From positions 2,451-66,450 of the forward strand of contig NZ_KB849537.1 in NCBI RefSeq assembly GCF_000368565.1: a DNA stretch of 64,000 nucleotides, given 5' to 3'. Of the stretch, positions 55,275 through 63,894 are shown piece by piece. Position 1 is the first letter of the stretch; each line of letters starts with the position of its first letter. Under the pieces are notes generated by a model. That model was given only the letters and a program-made list of their open reading frames with translations, was not told the DNA's origin and ran no database searches. This DNA is from Acinetobacter gerneri DSM 14967 = CIP 107464 = MTCC 9824 (lineage in GTDB: Bacteria > Pseudomonadota > Gammaproteobacteria > Pseudomonadales > Moraxellaceae). The position numbers were made by a program, and so were the translations under genes.

Positions 55275-56225
55275 TTAAGGCAATTGTAATTTTTTTCGCA
55301 TAGATAAAATTTCGATCAAAGCCTCATCACGTTTGCCTTGCAAATCAAATTCACCTATTTTTTCTAAGAATTGTGCTGTTTCTTGATCCAACTTTTCAAT
55401 TTCATTTTCATCCAATTGGTAAGGATGCATATCGCCCCACCATTCCATCATTGGTCCACCTAAATGATGCATGGCAGTTTTAAAACCTTTTTGATTTGCC
55501 AATTGCATATTGAGATAAGGCCCATAGATTGCCCAACGTAGACCTGGACCATTGGTGATTGCGATATCAATATCTTCAGCACTACACACACCATTGGATA
55601 CCAGATAAAAAGCCTCACGCCACAGCGCAGATTGTAATCGGTTCGCCACATGCCCTTTGACTTCTTTGTGAATAATGATCGGTTTTTTACCCAATTCACG
55701 ATAAAAATCAAACGCATCTTGAATATAATTTTGCGTGGTTTTTTCACCACCGATAATTTCAACCAATGGTAAAAGATGCGGTGGATTAAACGGATGTCCC
55801 AAGACGATACGTTCTGGATGCTTGCTACTCTGTTGAATATCTGAAACTTTTAGTCCTGATGAACTTGATGCAATAATAGTATTTACTGGACAATTTTCAG
55901 TCATTTCCTGATATAAGCTCAATTTCAAATCAAGTCGTTCAGGTCCATTTTCTTGGATAAAATCTGCATCTTTAACTGCATCGACCAAGTTTTCACAAAA
56001 GTGCAGCTTGTCTAACAAATCATTGCGTGCTTGTTTAAAATCTGCAATTTGATCAAGTTCAAATAAGTCTTGTAAATAAATAGAAACTCGATTTTTCAAG
56101 TTTTCCTGCGCATTTTCAGCAGGATCAAAGGCACTGACGCTAAATCCTTTATAAAGATAAAATGCTGCCCAACTTGCACCGATCACACCTGTCCCTACGA
56201 TTGCGACTTTTTTGACTTGTTTCAT
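55275..56225 (-). CDS. 3-hydroxyacyl-CoA/L-carnitine dehydrogenase-family NAD oxidoreductase
   Basis: A 316-residue NAD-dependent dehydrogenase. The Rossmann motif AIVGTGVIGASWAAFYL is at 8-24. The catalytic region SSSSGLKVSDIQ and GHPFNPPHLLPLVEIIGG are shared with 3-hydroxybutyryl-CoA and L-carnitine dehydrogenases. EVKGHVANRLQSALWREAFYLV introduces the C-terminal domain. ATG at 56225 has AAGGA 6 nt upstream, so the longer frame from 56273 is not used. The length fits the carnitine/lambda-crystallin group that acts on free 3-hydroxyacids. It is divergent from gntP in a hydroxyacid-use cluster. Substrate unknown. Confidence 0.82.
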   Translation of the reverse strand: MKQVKKVAIVGTGVIGASWAAFYLYKGFSVSAFDPAENAQENLKNRVSIYLQDLFELDQIADFKQARNDLLDKLHFCENLVDAVKDADFIQENGPERLDLKLSLYQEMTENCPVNTIIASSSSGLKVSDIQQSSKHPERIVLGHPFNPPHLLPLVEIIGGEKTTQNYIQDAFDFYRELGKKPIIIHKEVKGHVANRLQSALWREAFYLVSNGVCSAEDIDIAITNGPGLRWAIYGPYLNMQLANQKGFKTAMHHLGGPMMEWWGDMHPYQLDENEIEKLDQETAQFLEKIGEFDLQGKRDEALIEILSMRKKLQLP

Positions 56226-56741
56226 ACTATTCCTTTTCAATTTTTTTAACGACAACGTCCAAATGACGATCAAGCAAATTCTTTTATGCTGTGTGTCATT
56301 TCATCTTAAAACATTTAAAAATGGTAAATATAGAGAATATCAACCATTTTTCTTTTTTTACCATACGTTTAAAACTTTAGGCTAAATTTTTAATTAAATG
56401 GATAAAAAAGATTCACATTATAAAATGAATATGTTATTAATTTAATAATGATACATTACGTATCAGTATTTAAAAATAGTATTTTAAAACCTAACCAAGT
56501 TTTAACGGGGTTGAAAAAGGATTTTTTCAAAACTTAAGCTGAAAATTCCATTTCATATTCAAAGGAATAAGCATAAGAAAAGTGAAGGATTTATTTTATT
56601 TTTTGCTTTATTTCGATGAATTGAGTGATTTTTTCTTAAATAAAAACATGTAGCAAGAATGAATCTTGCCCAAACAGATTACGCATGGTCGTAGTATAAG
56701 TTGATTCTTATATGATTAATCATGCTTATGAGAGGAAACTC
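56226..56741. other. Divergent regulatory region between the dehydrogenase gene and gntP
   Basis: About 516 bp, very AT-rich, no gene. It contains the operator-like palindrome at 56449-56465 (see separate entry) roughly in the middle, so it could serve both divergent genes. Confidence 0.5.
56449..56465. promoter_or_regulatory. Palindrome TGATAC-ATTAC-GTATCA upstream of gntP
   Basis: Perfect 6-bp half-sites TGATAC (56449-56454) and GTATCA (56460-56465). The same TGATAC-N5-GTATCA form, also preceded by AA, recurs upstream of the Fe-ADH gene at 58247. Candidate site of the linked IclR regulator. Confidence 0.6.
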
Positions 56742-58133
56742 ATGAGTGTTATTATTACCATTGCAGCATTAGTCACCTTGATGGTTGCTGCATATCGTGG
56801 ATTAAGTGTCATTTTGGTTGCGCCGCTGATTGCATTGGCTGCGGTATTTTTAACAAGTCCGGCTGATGTCGCTCCTGCTTTTACCAGTGTATTTATGGAA
56901 AAAATGGTCGGCTTTATCAAGCTTTACTTTCCAGTATTTTTACTCGGTGCAATCTTTGGTAAATTGATTGAAATTTCAGGTTTTGCGCGTTCGATCGTAG
57001 AAACTGTGATTAAAATTTTGGGCGTGCACCGTGCTATTCCTGTCATTGTAACGATTTGCGCATTGTTAACTTATGGCGGCGTTTCTCTATTTGTTGTGGT
57101 CTTTGCCGTTTATCCGTTTGCAGCTGAAATGTTCAGACAAAGTGATATTCCAAAACGTTTAATTCCTGCCACGATTGTTTTGGGTGCACTAACATTTACA
57201 ATGGATGCCCTGCCAGGTACACCACAAATTCAAAATATTATCCCAACTTCATTCTTTGATACGACCGCTTGGGCAGCACCTATTTTAGGGATTATCGGTT
57301 CGATTTTCATTTTGACTGTTGGCTTGATTTATCTCGAACTGAAACGTAAAAAAGCGCAAAAAAATAACGAAGGTTATGGCACAAACCTACGTAATGAGCC
57401 TGAAATTGCTGCAGATATCAAACTTGCGCATCCAATGATTGCCGTGCTGCCATTGATCGTCGTTGGCGTAATGAACCTGTTACTGACTCATTATATTCCA
57501 GCTTGGTATCCAAACGTTTTTGACTTTCAACTTGCCGGTATGAAAGATCCGATCAGTGTCGATACCAAAAAAATCTTGGCAATTTGGGCGGTGATCGGTG
57601 CTTTATGTAGCGGTATCATCTGTATCATTATTTTCAGTTTTAAAACCATTTTCAAAAATTTCGCTGAAAATACTAAAGCTGCAATTGGTGGTGCAATGCT
57701 CGCTGCCATGAACACAGGCTCTGAATATGGCTTCGGTGCAATCATTGCTGCTCTACCTGGATTTTTGGTGGTTGCTCATTCGCTCGAAGGCATTAGTAAT
57801 CCTTTATTAAATGAAGCGATTACCATCAATATTTTAGCGGGGATCACAGGTTCCGCTTCAGGTGGTTTGAGTATTGCGCTCGGGGCAATGGCAGATCAAT
57901 TTCATGCTATGGCGATTCAAGCCAATATCCCATTGGAAGTGATGCATCGAGTGGCGTCTATGGCGTCAGGCGGTATGGATACTTTACCGCATAATGGTGC
58001 TGTGATTACCCTTTTAGCAGTGACGGGCTTGACTCATCGTGAAGCTTATAAAGATATTTTCGGTATCACTATTTTTAAAATCATCACCGTGTTTGTCGTG
58101 ATCGGCGTTTACTATGCGACTGGCTGGGTATAA
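56742..58133 (+). CDS. GntP-family permease (hydroxyacid symporter)
   Basis: A 463-residue permease of the gluconate/D-3-hydroxybutyrate symporter family (GntP/DsdX) with about twelve helices (LVTLMVAAYRGLSVILVAPLIALAAV first). The FTMDALPGTPQIQNIIPT and GITGSASGGLSIALG segments are typical. ATG at 56742 follows AGAGGA by 6 nt. The frame from 56712 is not used. Together with the hydroxyacid dehydrogenases it likely imports a small hydroxycarboxylate. A terminator after it (58157) suggests that the Fe-ADH gene has its own promoter. Confidence 0.88.
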   Translation: MSVIITIAALVTLMVAAYRGLSVILVAPLIALAAVFLTSPADVAPAFTSVFMEKMVGFIKLYFPVFLLGAIFGKLIEISGFARSIVETVIKILGVHRAIPVIVTICALLTYGGVSLFVVVFAVYPFAAEMFRQSDIPKRLIPATIVLGALTFTMDALPGTPQIQNIIPTSFFDTTAWAAPILGIIGSIFILTVGLIYLELKRKKAQKNNEGYGTNLRNEPEIAADIKLAHPMIAVLPLIVVGVMNLLLTHYIPAWYPNVFDFQLAGMKDPISVDTKKILAIWAVIGALCSGIICIIIFSFKTIFKNFAENTKAAIGGAMLAAMNTGSEYGFGAIIAALPGFLVVAHSLEGISNPLLNEAITINILAGITGSASGGLSIALGAMADQFHAMAIQANIPLEVMHRVASMASGGMDTLPHNGAVITLLAVTGLTHREAYKDIFGITIFKIITVFVVIGVYYATGWV

Positions 58134-58156
58134 GTTTTTCTTTTAAAACATTTTAT

Positions 58157-58195
58157 ATGGACACTTATCGTCATCGAGGTGTCCATTTTATTTTC
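58157..58195 (+). terminator. Terminator after gntP
   Basis: ATGGACAC (58157-58164) and GTGTCCAT (58179-58186) with 14-nt loop, followed by TTTATTTTC. Confidence 0.7.
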
Positions 58196-58246
58196 TATTT
58201 TTTGCATAAATCAGTTCACAGGTTCAATTTTATATGTTATTTATAA

Positions 58247-58263
58247 TGATACAAATCGTATCA
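58247..58263. promoter_or_regulatory. Palindrome TGATAC-AAATC-GTATCA upstream of the Fe-ADH gene
   Basis: Half-sites TGATAC (58247-58252) and GTATCA (58258-58263), the same as at 56449 with a different spacer. It lies 108 bp before the ATG. Confidence 0.6.
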
Positions 58264-58370
58264 ATATAAGATTTACTAAAATTAATCTGCTGAATCTTTC
58301 AAATACTCTTTTTGTTATTGAGTTAAATAAAAAAATTCAGCATAAGATACATAAATATGGAGTTTGAGCA

Positions 58371-59531
58371 ATGTCGCATACTATTTTGTTGCCGCGCATC
58401 ATGGAAGTTGGGCATAAATCACGTGAAAAAATTCCCGCGATTTTAGAAAGTCTACACTGTAAAAAACCGTTAATTATCACTGATAAAATGATGGTTAAAT
58501 TGGGGTATATCGATGATATTCAAAATATTTTAAAACAAGCCAATATTGAGTCTGATTATTTTGATGACACCATTCCAGAACCTACATCAGGCTCGATTCA
58601 AGCGGGTGTCGAATTTATCCAAGCACATCAATACGACTCAATTATTGCCGTCGGTGGTGGTAGCCCGATCGATAGTGCAAAGGCCATGAGTATCTTGGGT
58701 AAGCATGGCTGTGAAATCAAAGAATATCGTTTTCCTCGCCAAGTTAATGAAGCAGGTTTGCCGATTATCGCAGTACCGACAACGGCAGGCACAGGCTCTG
58801 AAGCGACCAAATTTACCATTATCACTGATGATGCAACCAGCGAAAAAATGCTCTGTGTAGGCATCGGATTTATGCCAGTGGCAGCGGTTGTGGATTATGA
58901 GTTGACGCTCAGTGTGCCTGCGCGTACCACAGCGGATACTGGAATTGATGCTTTGACGCATGCCATCGAAGCCTATGTCAGTAAAAAAGCAAATTTGTTC
59001 AGTGATATGCAAGCACTTTCAGCAATGAAACTGATTGGACCAAATTTAAAAACTGTTTATTTCAACCCTGAAAATGAACAAGCACGTGAAGCAATGATGC
59101 TCGGTTCTACTTTGGCAGGTGTGGCTTTTAGCAATGCATCTGTGGCTTTGGTACATGGAATGAGCCGACCAATTGGTGCATTTTTCCATGTCCCACATGG
59201 TCTATCCAATGCCATGTTATTGCCGATGATCACCGAATTTTCAATTCCTGCTGCACCTGAAAAATATGCAGATTGCGCTAAAGCAATCGGAGTTGCTGAA
59301 ATTCAAGATTCTGTTGAAATCGCCAATCAAAAACTCGTTTCAGCTTTAAAAGATATTAACCAAGCCCTACAAGTGCCTACACTTGCAGAATTTGGCGCAG
59401 ACAAAACACTGTTTGATGAGGTTGTGCAGACTATGGCTGAACAAGCACTGGCTTCAGGCTCACCGGGCAATAACCCTCGTGTACCCACAATAGATGAAAT
59501 GGTCGCTATGTATCAGCGTCTTTGGAACTAA
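58371..59531 (+). CDS. Iron-containing alcohol dehydrogenase
   Basis: A 386-residue group III alcohol dehydrogenase. The NAD site GGGSPIDSAKAMSIL is near 98-112, the AVPTTAGTGSEATKF loop near 138, and the metal ligands Asp, His and His come from the region DIDALTHAIEAY, MSRPIGAFFHVPHGLSN (H264-type) and the NPR end. It would oxidise a hydroxyacid or alcohol to the semialdehyde or ketone, possibly 3- or 4-hydroxy-type acids (4-hydroxybutyrate dehydrogenase is a relative). A GGAG site precedes the ATG. It is 36 bp from the aldehyde dehydrogenase gene, so they form one operon. Confidence 0.88.
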   Translation: MSHTILLPRIMEVGHKSREKIPAILESLHCKKPLIITDKMMVKLGYIDDIQNILKQANIESDYFDDTIPEPTSGSIQAGVEFIQAHQYDSIIAVGGGSPIDSAKAMSILGKHGCEIKEYRFPRQVNEAGLPIIAVPTTAGTGSEATKFTIITDDATSEKMLCVGIGFMPVAAVVDYELTLSVPARTTADTGIDALTHAIEAYVSKKANLFSDMQALSAMKLIGPNLKTVYFNPENEQAREAMMLGSTLAGVAFSNASVALVHGMSRPIGAFFHVPHGLSNAMLLPMITEFSIPAAPEKYADCAKAIGVAEIQDSVEIANQKLVSALKDINQALQVPTLAEFGADKTLFDEVVQTMAEQALASGSPGNNPRVPTIDEMVAMYQRLWN

Positions 59532-59567
59532 TTTTTTTAATTTTATCATTAAGATATAGGAATAAAT

Positions 59568-61064
59568 ATGGACATTATCGGACATTATATTAACGGTCAA
59601 ATTTCTACAGAAGCCGAACGTACCCAAGCTGTTTTCAATCCTTCTACAGGTGAAAAATCAAAAGAAGTTGCGATCGCAAGTAAAGCAACGGTTGAAGAAG
59701 CCATTGCAGCGGCTGAAGCGGCATTTCCAGCATGGAGAGATACGCCACCGATCAAACGTGCGCGTGTTATGTTCAAATTTAAAGAATTATTGGAACAAAA
59801 TGCTGAAAAAATTTGTGCCTTGATCGGTGCTGAACACGGCAAAATTGTTCACGATGCAGCGGGTGAATTGCAACGTGGTATCGAAAATGTCGAATACGCT
59901 TGTGGCGCACCTGAGTTTTTAAAAGGTGAATTTTCTAAAAATGTTGGACCAAATATTGACTCTTGGAGTGAAATGCAGCCGCTAGGTGTTGTTGCAGGTA
60001 TCACACCATTTAACTTCCCAGTTATGGTTCCACTTTGGATGTTCCCGATGGCGATTGTTTGTGGTAACTGTTTTGTACTCAAACCATCAGAAAAAGATCC
60101 ATCATCTACCCTTTTCATCGTGCAATTATTGAAAGAAGCAGGCTTGCCTGATGGCGTAATCAACCTAGTAAACGGTGACAAAGAAGCTGTTGATACACTT
60201 TTACATGACAAACGCATTCAAGCAGTGAGTTTTGTAGGTTCTACGCCAATCGCTGAATATATCTATCAAACAGCGACATCTACAGGTAAACGCTGTCAAG
60301 CATTAGGCGGTGCAAAAAACCATGCCATTATTATGCCTGATGCAGATGTTGATAATGTCGTAAACTCATTACTCGGTGCGGCTTTTGGTTCATCTGGTGA
60401 ACGCTGTATGGCGCTTTCTGTTGCCGTTGCTGTTGGTGATGAAATTGCAGATGTTGTGATCGAAAAACTCAAAGCTGAAATTGCTCATCTAAAGTTCGGT
60501 GTCTATTCAGATAAAAGCAATGATTTCGGTCCTGTGATCACCGCGGAACACAAAGCAAAAGTTGTAGGCTATATCGACAGTGCTGAAAAACAAGGCGCAA
60601 AAATTGTTGTTGATGGTCGTCAAGCACAGCCTGAAGGCTATGAAAATGGTTTCTTCGTAGGTCCAACGTTGATCGATCAAGTGACTCCAGATATGGTGAG
60701 TTACCAACAAGAAATTTTTGGTCCAGTCTTACAAATCCTACGTGTAAATACCATGCAAGAAGCCATGGATCTCATTGATAATCATGAGTATGGAAATGGT
60801 ACTTGTATCTATACCCGTGATGGTGAGGCGGCACGCTACTTCTCTGATCATATCAAAGTAGGTATGGTCGGTATCAATATTCCACTTCCTGTACCTGTGG
60901 CATATCACAGCTTTGGTGGATGGAAACGCTCATTATTTGGTGATTTGTATGCTTACGGACCAGATGGTGCACGTTTCTATACGCGTCGAAAAACGATTAC
61001 ACAACGTTGGCCATCAGCGAATATCCGTGAAGGCAAACAGTTCTCTATGCCTACACTCAATTAA
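59568..61064 (+). CDS. mmsA: Methylmalonate-semialdehyde dehydrogenase-type aldehyde dehydrogenase
   Basis: A 498-residue CoA-acylating aldehyde dehydrogenase. GGAKNHAIIMPDADVD replaces the ELGGK motif of other ALDHs, and the catalytic Cys is in SSGERCMALSV (about 280), both signatures of the MmsA family. TPFNFPVMVPLWMFP is another. MmsA converts methylmalonate or malonate semialdehyde to propionyl- or acetyl-CoA with CO2 release. With the Fe-ADH it gives a route from a 3-hydroxyacid to an acyl-CoA. An AGGAA site precedes the ATG at 59568. No mmsB is adjacent, so the valine pathway is not implied. Confidence 0.9.
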   Translation: MDIIGHYINGQISTEAERTQAVFNPSTGEKSKEVAIASKATVEEAIAAAEAAFPAWRDTPPIKRARVMFKFKELLEQNAEKICALIGAEHGKIVHDAAGELQRGIENVEYACGAPEFLKGEFSKNVGPNIDSWSEMQPLGVVAGITPFNFPVMVPLWMFPMAIVCGNCFVLKPSEKDPSSTLFIVQLLKEAGLPDGVINLVNGDKEAVDTLLHDKRIQAVSFVGSTPIAEYIYQTATSTGKRCQALGGAKNHAIIMPDADVDNVVNSLLGAAFGSSGERCMALSVAVAVGDEIADVVIEKLKAEIAHLKFGVYSDKSNDFGPVITAEHKAKVVGYIDSAEKQGAKIVVDGRQAQPEGYENGFFVGPTLIDQVTPDMVSYQQEIFGPVLQILRVNTMQEAMDLIDNHEYGNGTCIYTRDGEAARYFSDHIKVGMVGINIPLPVPVAYHSFGGWKRSLFGDLYAYGPDGARFYTRRKTITQRWPSANIREGKQFSMPTLN

Positions 61065-61131
61065 AAGCCAAATGTTGGACATGCAAATGTAAGGGCAATT
61101 TTTTAATCCTTCATTTTACAAATCCACTTCA

Positions 61132-61164
61132 CCGCAATATAAAACTTTATATTGCGGTTTTTTA
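61132..61164 (+). terminator. Terminator of the adh-mmsA operon
   Basis: CCGCAATATAAA (61132-61143) and TTTATATTGCGG (61146-61157) are perfect 12-bp arms followed by TTTTTT. Confidence 0.92.
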
Positions 61165-61196
61165 TTTCCACATGATCTATATGCCTAAGCGTATGA

Positions 61197-61739
61197 CTAA
61201 TCATAGCTTTTCTTTTTACTCTCCCACAATGCCAATCCATAATTGGGCCATTTTTGTTTGGTTTTAAAATTATTGACAAAATACGCCACACATACCAAAG
61301 CGATCGCACCTGTCAAAACTGGAAATATTAAAAATGACCAATGATAATCAAAGGAATGAGCGGTCAGTAAAATAACCAAAGGGTTTGCACCTGCAGGTGG
61401 ATGCACACATCGAAAATACTGCATAAGCGCTATAGCAAGTCCGACTGAAAGCGCAATACTCAACAAGTTGAACCCAAACCATTTTAGAAAGCACAACCCG
61501 ACCAAAGCTGAAATAAAATGCCCTAAGATCACATTTCTAGGCTGTGCCAAAGGTGATTGCGCCACTGCATATAAAATCACGCATGTTGCGCCAAAAGGTG
61601 CCATGATGAAAATATTATTGGATAACTTTCCCATGATTAATAACGTTAAGATACTCAAGCTTCCCCCCAAAAAACTACGTAAGATTTCTGGATTGGATGC
61701 CCGAGGTGCTAATTTCTCTTTGCCTGAGAATAAATACAT
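61197..61739 (-). CDS. HPP-family membrane protein
   Basis: A 180-residue membrane protein with four to five hydrophobic helices. The family motif is in YFRCVHPPAGANPLVILL (about residue 112), preceded by FIMAPFGATCVILYAVAQSPLAQPRN. HPP proteins are four-helix membrane proteins. A chloroplast relative moves nitrite, but bacterial roles are not settled. ATG at 61739 is used (a GTG one codon earlier is also possible). It diverges from a TetR gene with a 26-bp palindrome in the gap, which suggests control by that regulator. Confidence 0.83.
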   Translation of the reverse strand: MYLFSGKEKLAPRASNPEILRSFLGGSLSILTLLIMGKLSNNIFIMAPFGATCVILYAVAQSPLAQPRNVILGHFISALVGLCFLKWFGFNLLSIALSVGLAIALMQYFRCVHPPAGANPLVILLTAHSFDYHWSFLIFPVLTGAIALVCVAYFVNNFKTKQKWPNYGLALWESKKKSYD

Positions 61740-61785
61740 CACCTTGTCCTCATGATTGATTTAATCAAATTAGCGCGCTAAAATA

Positions 61786-61811
61786 AAAATAGTACAGATC
61801 TGTACTATTTT
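61786..61811. promoter_or_regulatory. 26-bp perfect palindrome between the HPP and TetR genes
   Basis: Left half AAAATAGTACAGA (61786-61798) is the exact complement of the right half TCTGTACTATTTT (61799-61811). Such a site, in a divergent 87-bp gap, is a textbook TetR operator. Confidence 0.7.
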
Positions 61812-61826
61812 CAAGATCAATTTGGA

Positions 61827-62384
61827 ATGGTGATGTCAAAGTCTGCAAATAAAATTTTAAATACCGCCGAACAACTGTTTAACCAACATAGCTTTGTCAG
61901 TGTTGGAGTAGATTTGATTCGTGATGAATCAGGTTGCTCAAAAACCACGATGTATACTTATTTTAAAAATAAACAACAGCTTGTCGCTGAAGTTCTAAAA
62001 GCACGTGATCAAAGATTTAGACAAAGTTTGCTTGAATATGTCGCGGATGCCAATGCTTATATCGCATTCGATAAAATTTATCGTTGGCACTGCGATTGGT
62101 TCCAAACGGATCATTTTAAGGGCTGTTTATTTGTTCGTGCAGTTGGTGAATCTTCAGAGCAAGACCGAGAAATGATTGAAATTTCACAAGAACATAAGCG
62201 TTGGTTAAGACAATTTATCTTGGAACATGTGTCAGCATTTAAACATGCAGATGCGATAGCAGAGCTCTTTTTCAATCTATTAGAAGGTTTGATTAGTCGC
62301 TTTTTAGTCGATGGTTTCGATCAAAAAGTTGCGGATCAAAATCATGATTTATTGCTTAAATTTATCCAAGCTATGGAAAACTAA
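61827..62384 (+). CDS. TetR-family transcriptional regulator
   Basis: A 185-residue regulator with a helix-turn-helix at about 25-55 (VSVGVDLIRDESGCSKTTMYTYFKNKQQLV). The effector domain is 60-185, with a WHCDWFQTDHFKGCLFVRAVGE segment of the TetR_C group. The M(V)MSK start offers two ATGs. 61827 and 61833 are both possible. Divergent from the HPP gene with a perfect palindrome in between, so autoregulation and repression of the HPP gene are expected. Confidence 0.85.
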   Translation: MVMSKSANKILNTAEQLFNQHSFVSVGVDLIRDESGCSKTTMYTYFKNKQQLVAEVLKARDQRFRQSLLEYVADANAYIAFDKIYRWHCDWFQTDHFKGCLFVRAVGESSEQDREMIEISQEHKRWLRQFILEHVSAFKHADAIAELFFNLLEGLISRFLVDGFDQKVADQNHDLLLKFIQAMEN

Positions 62385-62421
62385 GATGGGCAATTGGAGC
62401 ATCGCATTGGCTAACTAAAAC

Positions 62422-63030
62422 TTAGCTCATCAATGTCGAATACACTCCATAGCAAGCCACGATAATCAAAATCGCACCGCAGATTGAAAGCATTTTGCTA
62501 TAAAACTTAGATTTTGCAAGTTGGTTAAATAGTAGATAAACCAAAGATAAAGTCGCAAAATCTAAAACAATCCAAGTCAAAGTCAATAAACTGAGGCTTT
62601 GATTGAGATTGCTCGTTATATTGATAAATTGTGGGAAAAATGCTGCAAAGAAAATAATATCTTTGGGATTGGCAATTGCTACAAAGAAGCCTTGTTTAAA
62701 GCCACCTTTGACCGCTTGAATCGGCTGGTTTTCTGTATCGACTTGCAGCGACTCTCTAAAAATCTGCAATCCCAAATAGGCAATATAGACACATCCTGCA
62801 ATTTTTATTGCATTAAACCAGCTTTGATTGAGTTCTATAAATCCCTTTAAAATCAGGACAGAGAGTAGGATCAAAACCAAAGATGCGAAATTTGTTCCAA
62901 AAATAGTTTTCAGGGCATTTTTATATCCCCCTTTCAAACCTGCGCTTGCCACCAAAAGCATGACAGGTCCTGGTGTTGCGATCATCACGATCACAGCAAG
63001 ACAATATAGAAAGTACGCTGAAAAATTCAC
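62422..63030 (-). CDS. LysE/RhtB-family amino-acid exporter
   Basis: A 202-residue exporter with about six helices. The signature is in ATPGPVMLLVASAGLKGGYKNAL (about 19-41), with AYLGLQIFRESLQ and GFFVAIANPKDIIFFAAFFPQFI following. The family removes excess amino acids or homoserine lactones, but the substrate is not predictable. It is convergent with the TetR gene, 37 bp apart, with no hairpin between, and has a divergent promoter region shared with the DUF1289 gene in the same direction 22 bp upstream. Confidence 0.88.
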   Translation of the reverse strand: MNFSAYFLYCLAVIVMIATPGPVMLLVASAGLKGGYKNALKTIFGTNFASLVLILLSVLILKGFIELNQSWFNAIKIAGCVYIAYLGLQIFRESLQVDTENQPIQAVKGGFKQGFFVAIANPKDIIFFAAFFPQFINITSNLNQSLSLLTLTWIVLDFATLSLVYLLFNQLAKSKFYSKMLSICGAILIIVACYGVYSTLMS

Positions 63031-63052
63031 AAATTACTCATATTTTAGGTCA

Positions 63053-63535
63053 TTAAACTTGTTCTAAGTGCAATAAACTTTGGCTAATACCATCGGCACG
63101 TAACCAAGCAAAATCATAGCTTGCCTTAGCAAGTGCCAAAACACGTCGTTCAAACTCAGTCCAAATCGGTTTTACTTGATGAGGAAGAATCCCTAAACCG
63201 CTCTCCTCTGCATGATTTTTATTTTTTTCACAGATTTTTAGTGCATGGTACAACTTACGCCCTTTGGATGCAGTTTGCATGACACGAACGCGCTTGCTTG
63301 AAATAAAGCCTTCCACATGTTGCAGATTTGCAAGCGGCAACATCGGTACTAAAATTTGATCCAATTGCGCATCCAAGCGTCGCCAAACAGCCATTCTCTG
63401 TTCCAGACTATAGGTATTCCATTGGATAACTTCATGGTTAAAACGACGACAGCCACGACAAACATGATCGCCAAATACCGTTGAACAGCGTCCTGCACAA
63501 GGGGTTAGAGATGGAATACGGCGATCATTAGTCAA
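63053..63535 (-). CDS. DUF1289 family protein
   Basis: A 160-residue protein. The four Cys of DUF1289 are seen at the N-terminus in CAGRC and CRGCRRF (Cys13, 17, 26, 29), which probably bind zinc or an iron-sulfur cluster. The start is read as TTG at 63535, with GAGG 8 nt upstream. The frame opens earlier at another TTG (63577) without any ribosome site. The rest of the protein is helical and basic (KRVRVMQTASKGRKLYHALK). DUF1289 proteins have no assigned role. This one is longer than the usual 60-80 residue members because of the C-terminal region. Confidence 0.8.
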   Translation of the reverse strand: MTNDRRIPSLTPCAGRCSTVFGDHVCRGCRRFNHEVIQWNTYSLEQRMAVWRRLDAQLDQILVPMLPLANLQHVEGFISSKRVRVMQTASKGRKLYHALKICEKNKNHAEESGLGILPHQVKPIWTEFERRVLALAKASYDFAWLRADGISQSLLHLEQV

Positions 63536-63894
63536 AATATTTTCCTCACATTTTCGAAATTTTGGGATAAATTTCAAAATTCATCAAGCAGGCAAAGCAT
63601 ACTATATATTGTAGTATTGAAGATAAATTATCACAATATTTAGTATATTCTTCATCCGATTGATGAAAAAAATTCTGCATTCTTTATAGTCAAATCATCG
63701 CAAATTTGCAAATGATTTATGCTGATTTTAAGATTTTTCTGATCAAAGTCTCAGACTCTACTTTTTATGTCGGGTGATCCTCACAAGGAAGCATCTTATT
63801 GCAATTCTCCTGCTTTCAATCCTCGCAAATTCACATAATTCAAGCTAGAATATGCGCCTAAAATTTTCTCATTTAAAAACATTTGGAGTATTCC
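63536..63894. other. Intergenic region between the DUF1289 and trhO genes
   Basis: About 360 bp, AT-rich, with divergent promoters. On the minus strand there are three AGGA-containing stretches at 63770-63830, but no terminator follows, so no RNA gene is called. Confidence 0.4.

Noticed and set aside
58179..58367. 62-codon frame between gntP and the Fe-ADH gene
   Set aside because: Overlaps a terminator hairpin and an operator-like palindrome; low-complexity AT-rich translation.
63770..63830. Cluster of AGGA motifs on minus before the DUF1289 gene, similar to a CsrA-binding RNA
   Set aside because: Only three GGA motifs, no hairpin loops around them and no terminator, so no second Rsm RNA is called.
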